From: CAVWZH01 sp963765285
GTDB lineage: Bacteria; Acidobacteriota; Terriglobia; Terriglobales; Acidobacteriaceae
Length of the DNA: 64,000 nt
Direction of reading: 5' to 3'
Assembly: GCA_963765285.1 (NCBI GenBank)
Contig: CAVXVR010000004.1
Span: forward strand, 186,001 to 250,000
In this document: positions 58,167 to 64,000 of the stretch, in pieces
How positions within the stretch are numbered: the stretch's first letter is position 1
How the letters are laid out: every line of letters begins with the position of its first letter
Translations under genes and position numbers: made by a program
The notes under the pieces: generated by a model
Told to the model about the DNA's origin: nothing
The model's input: only the letters and a program-made list of their open reading frames with translations
Database searches by the model: none

Positions 58167-59705
58167 TCATTGCACGAGCTCTGCGGTTTTTAGAAACTCG
58201 TAGCTGCCGGCGGGATTCAGGGTGATGCCTCGCACGCGCTTCGAGTGCACCATCACATTGTCCAGATACCAGAGGTTAATGTAAGGCAAATCTGTCGCCA
58301 GAATCTGCTGCAGTTCGGCGTAAATTTGCTTACGCGCGGTGAGATCAGTTTCGCGGCGCCCCTGATCGATGAGCGCATCCACGCGCGGATTGGAATAGTG
58401 GCCGCGATTGGCCCCGTTCGGAGGAAACTTCGCCGAGTCGAAGCAATATTCAAAAATGTCCGGGTCCTGATTGCCGCCGATCCAGCGCAGGGAATAAAGC
58501 TGAAACAGGCCGCGCGTGACGTCGGAGAAAAACGTGGCCGATTCAAACGTCCGAATGTCGAGCACGATTCCCACGTCTCGCAGTTGCTGTTGCAGGACTG
58601 CCACCATCAGGCGCGTGCTTTCTTCCGTCGAGGTTTTCATCGTCAAATGGAAGCGGATACCGTCGGTGGCGGCGTAGCCCGCCTGGTCGAGCAGTTGGCG
58701 GGCGCGGGCCGGATCGTAAGAATAACTGGTGAGGCTGCCGTCGTACGCCCAGCTTTCCGGCGGAAGCAGGCTGTTGGCGGGTCGCGCCAATCCCCGGTTG
58801 AGGTATTCGATCATCGGCCGCCGGTCGACGGCGTAGGCCAGCGCCTGGCGCACGCGCCCATCCTTCAGAATTGGATCGCGCATGTTGAAAGCGAGATAGG
58901 CCAGAATCGTTCCCGGAGCGGTCAGAACATCGAGAGTTGGCTCGCGCTTCAGGGTGAAAACCATATCCGCAGGAAACGCGTTGATGGCAGCGTCGGCGCT
59001 GCCTTTGCGCAGTTCGAGAGCGCGGGTTGTAGTATCCGGCACAACCATAAAGCGCACTCGCTTGATTTTCGCTCTCTCGCCCCAGTACGAATCGTTGCGT
59101 TCGATCACGACTTCCTTGTCTGGCTCGGCACTCACAAAGTGGAACGGCCCTGACCCGATGGGATGTTGAGTGATTTCGCCGCTCGCCCCGTATGGAACGA
59201 TTCCCATAGCGCCGTCAGAAAGGTTCCACAGCAACGGGGCAAAAGGTTCCTTGAGATGAAACACCACGGTGTAGTCGTCTGGCGCCTCGACCGTATCTAC
59301 AAAACGGTACGCGCCACCTTTTGTGCTTCGTATTTTTCCCTGAAGCAGCGAATCGAAAGTCCATTTCACATCACGGGAGCTCAACGGCCGCCCGTCGTGA
59401 AACTTCACCCCCGGATGCAAGTGAAAGATGTAAGTGCGCGCGTCCGGAGTCTCCCAGCGCTCAGCCAGTCCGGGCGCGACGTTCAAGTGCTGATCGCGAG
59501 TAAGCAAGTCGTCAAAGAGAAGATCGTCGATTCGTTCTGATTGCGCATCGATGCCGGCGCGCGGGTCGAGATTTACCGGGCTGCTCTCAATGATCATCAC
59601 CAGCGTGTCGGGATCAGGCGGGCGGGAACAGGAAAGTGTAGAGAACAAGAGAATCGCCAAAACGCCCAGACAGAATGATTTCGCAGAAAGCCACAGTCCT
59701 GTCAT
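58167..59705 (-). CDS. Peptide ABC-transporter substrate-binding lipoprotein (SBP family 5)
   Basis: 512 aa from ATG 59705. Lipoprotein signal with lipobox LFSTLSC. SBP_bac_5 features: SSPVNLDPRAGIDAQSERID, FHDGRPLSSRDVKWTFDSLL, YRFVDTVEAPDDYTVVFHLK, VRQALAYAVDRRPMIEYLNR and a C-terminal IYAELQQILATDLPYINLWY. Binds oligopeptides or related ligands for an ABC importer; no permease is in this window. It follows anmK with 73 nt, so murein-derived peptides are a possible ligand (inference). Confidence 0.92.
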   Translation of the reverse strand: MTGLWLSAKSFCLGVLAILLFSTLSCSRPPDPDTLVMIIESSPVNLDPRAGIDAQSERIDDLLFDDLLTRDQHLNVAPGLAERWETPDARTYIFHLHPGVKFHDGRPLSSRDVKWTFDSLLQGKIRSTKGGAYRFVDTVEAPDDYTVVFHLKEPFAPLLWNLSDGAMGIVPYGASGEITQHPIGSGPFHFVSAEPDKEVVIERNDSYWGERAKIKRVRFMVVPDTTTRALELRKGSADAAINAFPADMVFTLKREPTLDVLTAPGTILAYLAFNMRDPILKDGRVRQALAYAVDRRPMIEYLNRGLARPANSLLPPESWAYDGSLTSYSYDPARARQLLDQAGYAATDGIRFHLTMKTSTEESTRLMVAVLQQQLRDVGIVLDIRTFESATFFSDVTRGLFQLYSLRWIGGNQDPDIFEYCFDSAKFPPNGANRGHYSNPRVDALIDQGRRETDLTARKQIYAELQQILATDLPYINLWYLDNVMVHSKRVRGITLNPAGSYEFLKTAELVQ

Positions 59706-59778
59706 CTCGAGCGAAGACGAAGGCGCGCAGGCGCGCCGAGGCGAGTCGAGAGACCTTGTGTTTTCTCGCCATCGTCCC

Positions 59779-60939
59779 TCATGCATACGAAATCTTTCCC
59801 AAAACCGCTGCCCGTTTCGCTCCCGTTGCCGAGGGCACATTCGACGGTCGGCGATGCCACGTCTCATAGGCCAGCAGGGCAAACGCCACTGCTTCTTTGG
59901 CCTCGACTGGCAACCCGAATTCGTCCGACACGCGAAGCTTCAGTCCGAGAGGCCAAAGCTCCGTCGCCAGCATCGCGAGTAGAGTGGCGTTCTTGGCCCC
60001 GCCGCCGGAAACGACAAACTCAGCAAACTTGGCTCGTGGCAAAACGAAGCGGCGAAGGGAATCAACGATGGAGCGTGCCGTCAACGCTGTGGCAGTCGCC
60101 ACGACATCGTTTTTGTTTCGCCCGTCCGCAGAGGCGCAGAAACTCGCGAACGAACTCTGCTCCAAATTCCTCCCGCCCCGCTGTCTTCGGAGGTTTTCGC
60201 CGGAAAAAGGGTGCGACGCAAAAGAGAACTGATAACTTTTTCGTTCACCGCGCCGGACGCGGCAATGCGCCCATCGCGGTCGAACGGCTTTCGAAAGAGC
60301 CTCTCCGTCACCGCATCGATCAGCATATTCCCCGGGCCGGTATCGAAAGCCAGTACCCGCTCCGGCCTAGCCCCCGCAGGAATCGCGCTAAGATTCGCGA
60401 TGCCGCCGATATTCTGCACAATTCGTCCGATGCGCTCATCGCGATAGAGCAAATCGAGGAACGGAACCAACGGCGCGCCCTTGCCTCCCGCCGCCATGTC
60501 GGCTGGACGAAAATCAGAAACCACCGGCACGCCAACCCGCGCTGCAATCACCGCACCTTCGCCGGTCTGCCAGGTAGTTGCAATTTTGCGCTTAAGAAAA
60601 CTCGCCGGCTCGCCCTGATGATAAATCGTCTGCCCATGACAGCCGACCAGTTGCGCGCGCACGCGAAACCGCCGCTGCGTGGCCAGTACGGCGTCAGCAT
60701 AAAGTTCGCCCAAAAGAAAATTGAGCCGCGCCAGATCCGCCACGCTGGCCGACTTGGCATTCATAGCGGCCAGCACAACGCGCCGGACCTCCTTGGTATA
60801 AGGATGGCTGGCATGCCCGATAAGCGTGAGGCTTAGTGTGGCGCGGGCGCTCCCGCCCGCGAGCCGTTGATGTGACCCGGACCAGTGCCACTTCAATCCC
60901 GTCCGCCGAAGTTCCGCTCATTACTCCCGCGACAATCAC
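59779..60939 (-). pseudogene. anmK: Anhydro-N-acetylmuramic acid kinase, three frame shifts
   Basis: Kinase of cell-wall recycling. All parts exist but in different frames. Start GTG 60939 overlaps the nagZ stop (GTGA) and gives VIVAGVMSGTSADGIEVALV (ATP-binding start). Near 60842-60861 a GC palindrome of the REP family coincides with a shift; TLSLTLIGHASHPYTKEVRR onward is in a second frame up to NEKVISSLL. PFFRRKPPKTAGREEFGAEF is in a third frame (about 60200). NKNDVVATATALTARSIVDS to the end is in the first again. Each shift is equivalent to one extra base. Three in one gene suggests a real pseudogene, unless the assembly is poor here. Confidence 0.85.
60842..60861. repeat. GC palindrome inside anmK
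   Basis: CGCGGGCG-CTCC-CGCCCGCG, 8-bp perfect stem, with flanks TGG and AG as in sister elements at 12.57, 52.67 and 58.05 kb. It lies at the first reading-frame break of anmK. Confidence 0.75.
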
Positions 60940-62057
60940 GCCTGAACCTGCCGCTTGATGGTCTCCAGCCGCACCTGTTCTCCGAATTCCCACAACTGAC
61001 GCGAAATCTTCTGCACTCTCGCCAACGTAGGCACAAGCGTTCTCCGGCTCACCTCGGGTGATCGTCGCTTAAACGCCAGGACTCGGGCCACCGATTCCTT
61101 GACCCGCCGCGCGAACTTGTGGTCGCGCTCTGCCTCCTGGATCAGCGTCTCGAATGAACAAACGATCCCTCCTTCCATGTGACACAGCAGGGCCAAATCG
61201 CCACCAGCACGAACAAATTCGACCGTCGCCTGCTCGATTGGCGCGGCTTTCAGCACGCCGCCCATTTCCAGATCATCGGAAACGATCAATCCACGATAGC
61301 CGACCTTGCCGCGCAATACACCGCTGATCCATTTCTTCGAGAGCGAAGCCGGGGTGCGATCATGGGTGACATCTGGATAATTTGCATGCCCCACCAGAAC
61401 CATCGGCAACTCGCGCCGCATCGCCCGATAGGGATACAGATCTTCCTTCCACAACTGCCGCTGCTTCTTGGCCACGCTAGGCAGCTCGTGATGCGTATCC
61501 AGATTCGCTTCGCCCAGTCCAGGATAGTGCTTGCCGCATCCGGCCACACCAGCGGCTTTGAGTCCGGCAAGAAACTCGTGCGCGTATTTGACCACCTGCT
61601 TAGGATCGGCTGACACGGCGCGCGATCTCATCACTCCGCGCGAAGCTGCAAACGCCAGATCGAGCACGGGAGCGAAATCGACATTGAAGCCCAGCGCGCG
61701 GCAGGAGTCGCCGATCACGCGTCCATGCTTGCGGAACAGTGTTGGCTTGGTGGTAGCAAACACATCGGCGGCCGAAGGTGCCGGTCCCAGAACATTTCTA
61801 AACCGATCTACCAGCCCGCCTTCGAGATCGACGCAGGTAAACAACGGAGTCGAAACACAGGCCTGGCAGTCTTTTATCAGTTTGTGAGTCTGCTCCGCGC
61901 CCACGATGTTGCGGGCAAAAAGAACTACGCCCGCCGGTTGGATGCGCGTGAGCAGGGAACGCAGCGGCGGCGACATCTCGGTGCCGTCGAAGCCGAGGAT
62001 GAGGATCTGGCCGATTTGCATTTCTGGCTTGGAAGTTCGACCACGGTCTAAGGTCAT
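60936..62057 (-). CDS. nagZ: Beta-N-acetylhexosaminidase, GH3 (NagZ)
   Basis: 373 aa (an internal ATG at 62021 may be the real start). Removes GlcNAc from muropeptides in the cytoplasm. GH3/NagZ motifs: VDLEGGLVDRFRNVLGPAPS, GFNVDFAPVLDLAF, KHYPGLGEANLDTHHELPSV with the catalytic His-containing loop, and IVSDDLEMGGVLKAAP with the Asp nucleophile. It overlaps the anmK start by 4 nt, a recycling pair. An intact NagZ beside a broken AnmK is odd. Confidence 0.93.
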   Translation of the reverse strand: MTLDRGRTSKPEMQIGQILILGFDGTEMSPPLRSLLTRIQPAGVVLFARNIVGAEQTHKLIKDCQACVSTPLFTCVDLEGGLVDRFRNVLGPAPSAADVFATTKPTLFRKHGRVIGDSCRALGFNVDFAPVLDLAFAASRGVMRSRAVSADPKQVVKYAHEFLAGLKAAGVAGCGKHYPGLGEANLDTHHELPSVAKKQRQLWKEDLYPYRAMRRELPMVLVGHANYPDVTHDRTPASLSKKWISGVLRGKVGYRGLIVSDDLEMGGVLKAAPIEQATVEFVRAGGDLALLCHMEGGIVCSFETLIQEAERDHKFARRVKESVARVLAFKRRSPEVSRRTLVPTLARVQKISRQLWEFGEQVRLETIKRQVQA

Positions 62058-62116
62058 GTGCGATTACTATTTTCCGCCTACACCGCGGTTCCTCTCCTCT
62101 GGCTCAAGACATTTCT

Positions 62117-62431
62117 TCATCGCGTTGGCGTTTTCGCAAGTAACCAGACCGTAAACGCGATTCCCGATACACTTACCGCGATTCCAACCCAAGCCAGCGT
62201 CGCAGCGGTCAGGCTATCCGAACCGAGCAAGCGCCACTTGATCAGCAGGACGATCGCGAAGCCCCATGAGATGCAAAAGGCAACAGCCAAGCCTTTCATC
62301 ACCGCCGGTCCATATGACGGTGGGCAAACAGTCAGAAATGCCAGCGCAGGGAAAAAGAGACCTGTGGGTGTCGCAGCCAATAGGAGGCCGGGAACCAGCA
62401 GTCGATTTCCTGACAGCGCCGAGCCGCTCAT
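62117..62431 (-). CDS. Small membrane protein downstream of mutS
   Basis: 104 aa with three hydrophobic helices (LLVPGLLLAATPTGLFFPAL, MKGLAVAFCISWGFAIVLLI, LAWVGIAVSVSGIAFTVWLL). Its ATG overlaps the mutS stop by 4 nt (ATGA), so it is translated with mutS. No family recognised; function unknown. Confidence 0.75.
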   Translation of the reverse strand: MSGSALSGNRLLVPGLLLAATPTGLFFPALAFLTVCPPSYGPAVMKGLAVAFCISWGFAIVLLIKWRLLGSDSLTAATLAWVGIAVSVSGIAFTVWLLAKTPTR

Positions 62432-64000
62432 TCCACCTGCTTCTTCAACTCTGCCAGCAAATTCAACGCCTCGAGTGGCGTCAGCCGGTTCAAATCCAGT
62501 TCCCGCAGCTTCTCCAGCACCGGCTGCGAGAGCGCAGTGAAAATCGTCAACTGCGCCGGCGGAGGCTCCGCACCGGGCGACAAATGCCCGGTCACCTGCT
62601 GCTCTGCCGTCTCATGTTCCGCCAAAACTTCCCGCGCCCGCTCGATCACTTCGTTCGGCAATCCTGCGAGTTTTGCCACTTCAATTCCGTAACTCCGGTC
62701 AGCGGCACCCGGTTCAACTTTTCGCAGGAAAACAATTCCGCCGCCAGTCTCTTTCACCGAGACGTGGTAATTCTTCACTCCCGAAAGCCGCTCCGCCAAT
62801 TCCGTCAGCTCGAAATAATGCGTGGCAAACAGAGTCTTGGCGCGCGTCCGGCCATGGATATACTCAACCGCCGCCCAGGCGATCGCCAGGCCATCGTAAG
62901 TCGACGTGCCCCGTCCCACCTCGTCCAACAAGATTAACGACCGCGGCGTCGCGGTATGCAGAATAGCGGCCGTCTCGGTCATCTCAACCATGAACGTCGA
63001 TCGCCCGCGCGCCAGATTGTCGCTGGCGCCGATGCGGGTGAACACGCGGTCCACGATGCCCAGGCGCGCCGAACGCGCCGGAACAAACGATCCCATCTGT
63101 GCCATGATCACGATCAGCGCCGTTTGCCGCAGGTAAGTCGACTTGCCCCCCATGTTCGGCCCGGTCAGAACGAGCACGGTATGCGTAGTCGAATTCAGAT
63201 ACAAATCGTTAGGCACAAAGCGCTCGTTGCTTCCGGCAAATTCCTGCTGCTCAATCACGGGATGCCGCCCCGCGACGATCTCGAGATCTGACGATTCATC
63301 AAACTGCGGCCGGCAATAGTCGCGCACCGCAGCCAGATGAGCAAACGCCGCCAGCAGATCGACCTCAGCCAGCGCCAGGGCAGTGTGCCGAATCCGTCGC
63401 GCCTCGGCCGCGATGGCCGAGCGCAATTCCGCAAACAGCCGCCGCTCGATCTCTACAATCTTTTCCTGCGCGTCGAGAATTGTCGATTCGTACTCTTTCA
63501 GTTCGGGCGTGGTGAAGCGTTCAGCGTTTACCAAAGTTTGCTTGCGTTCGTAGTCCGCTGGCGCCAGATGCAAATTCGGTTTCGAGATTTCAAGGTAATA
63601 ACCGAAGATGTTATTGAACTTGACCTTGAGCGAATTGATGTTGGTCCGTTGCCGCTCGCGTTGTTCGATCTGCGCCAGAAACTGCTTGCTGTTGCGGCTC
63701 AGGTCGCGAAGCTGGTCAAGCTCGGCGTCCACACCCGGCAGCGATCGCGCCGCCATCGTTGAGCGAGATCGGCGGCTCGGGGACAATCGTCTTCTCGATT
63801 CGCTCCCGCAGATCGGCAAGTTCGTCGACAGAGCCATGCAGCGCCCGAAGCCGTTCCGCCCACAGTCGACCCATCGCGCTCCGCACTGCCGGAATCTTAG
63901 CCAATGACGCCGCCAGCGCCAGCACATCCCGCGGATTCGCAGTTTCCAGTGTGACCCGGCTGAGCAAGCGTTCGAGATCAAGAATTCCGTCGAGCGCTCG
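62428..64000 (-). pseudogene. mutS: DNA mismatch repair protein MutS, 3' part, one frame shift
   Basis: Partial at the window edge. From the edge to about 63734 one frame reads LERLLSRVTLETANPRDVLA and PEPPISLNDGGAIAAG; then VDAELDQLRDLSRNSKQFLA continues one frame over to the end. An extra T at about 63733 (GGG-T-GTGGAC) explains it. The rest is intact: lever/clamp region, Walker A GPNMGGKSTYLRQTAL, DEVGRGTSTYDGLAIAWAAV, and a C-terminal LTPLEALNLLAELKKQ dimerisation helix. If real, mismatch repair would be lost; if not, it is a sequencing error. Confidence 0.9.

Noticed and set aside
58245..59153. 302-codon open frame on the plus strand
   Set aside because: Antisense to the peptide-binding lipoprotein, no ribosome site and no protein-like features.

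Overview
The window looks like the chromosome of a heterotrophic acidobacterium (Terriglobia, Koribacter-like). This is inferred from protein content, not from a marker gene: a large sedolisin peptidase with bacterial Ig-like domains, a PEP-CTERM protein, an exported protein beginning MKKQMFVLIG, a DUF5715-like protein, small CPxC zinc-finger proteins, and many short palindromic repeats in a moderately GC-rich background. The left edge cuts glnA and the right edge cuts mutS.

Layout. 1-7 kb holds nitrogen and carbon core genes: the glnA end, an exported barrel-like protein, glnE running in frame into icd with no stop codon, and mdh. 7-12 kb holds a Phd/VapC toxin-antitoxin pair, two adjacent cyclophilins (one cytoplasmic, one lipoprotein), an M19 dipeptidase and a DUF5715-like protein. 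11.8-15.2 kb is the succinate dehydrogenase operon sdhC-sdhA-sdhB on the minus strand. 15-23 kb holds rdgB, a polytopic membrane protein, a pseudo-receiver/PilZ protein with a small coiled-coil partner, a PEP-CTERM protein, gamma-glutamyltransferase and a VOC protein. 23-35 kb holds the sedolisin with a structured 5' leader, a DUF4440 protein, an aldehyde dehydrogenase, an FHA-GAF-sigma54 activator, a GH5-like hydrolase and a protein made of eight 32-residue Cys-pair repeats.

35.7-43 kb is an accessory-looking region of small genes: a SYLF protein, five small zinc-finger-like proteins, two tiny membrane proteins, a receiver with Glu at the phospho-acceptor position and two convergent Crp/Fnr regulators. 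Several share an upstream GTGAGCAATYC motif, and two share a duplicated promoter region. 43-50 kb holds a UPF0175/DUF3368 pair with a broken toxin, tRNA-Arg(ACG), a Ste24-type protease, a REP cluster, a frameshifted copper ATPase with a cysteine-less HMA-like protein divergent from it, and an AbrB/PIN toxin-antitoxin pair. 50-56 kb holds a serine hydrolase, a coiled-coil membrane protein, DUF421, PolX, a cold-shock protein and a Nudix hydrolase. 56-64 kb holds a Rossmann/DUF2520 protein and a minus-strand cluster mutS - membrane protein - nagZ - anmK - peptide-binding lipoprotein - ymdB, which suggests cell-wall recycling.

Six single-base frame shifts interrupt otherwise well-conserved genes (DUF3368 toxin, copA, anmK three times, mutS). 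Either the assembly carries indel errors or several genes are really decaying; reads would decide. Two families of dispersed repeats (arms like TTCGTGTCCTTCGTGGT, and GC-rich palindromes like GGCGCCGGCGTC) occupy many intergenic gaps.
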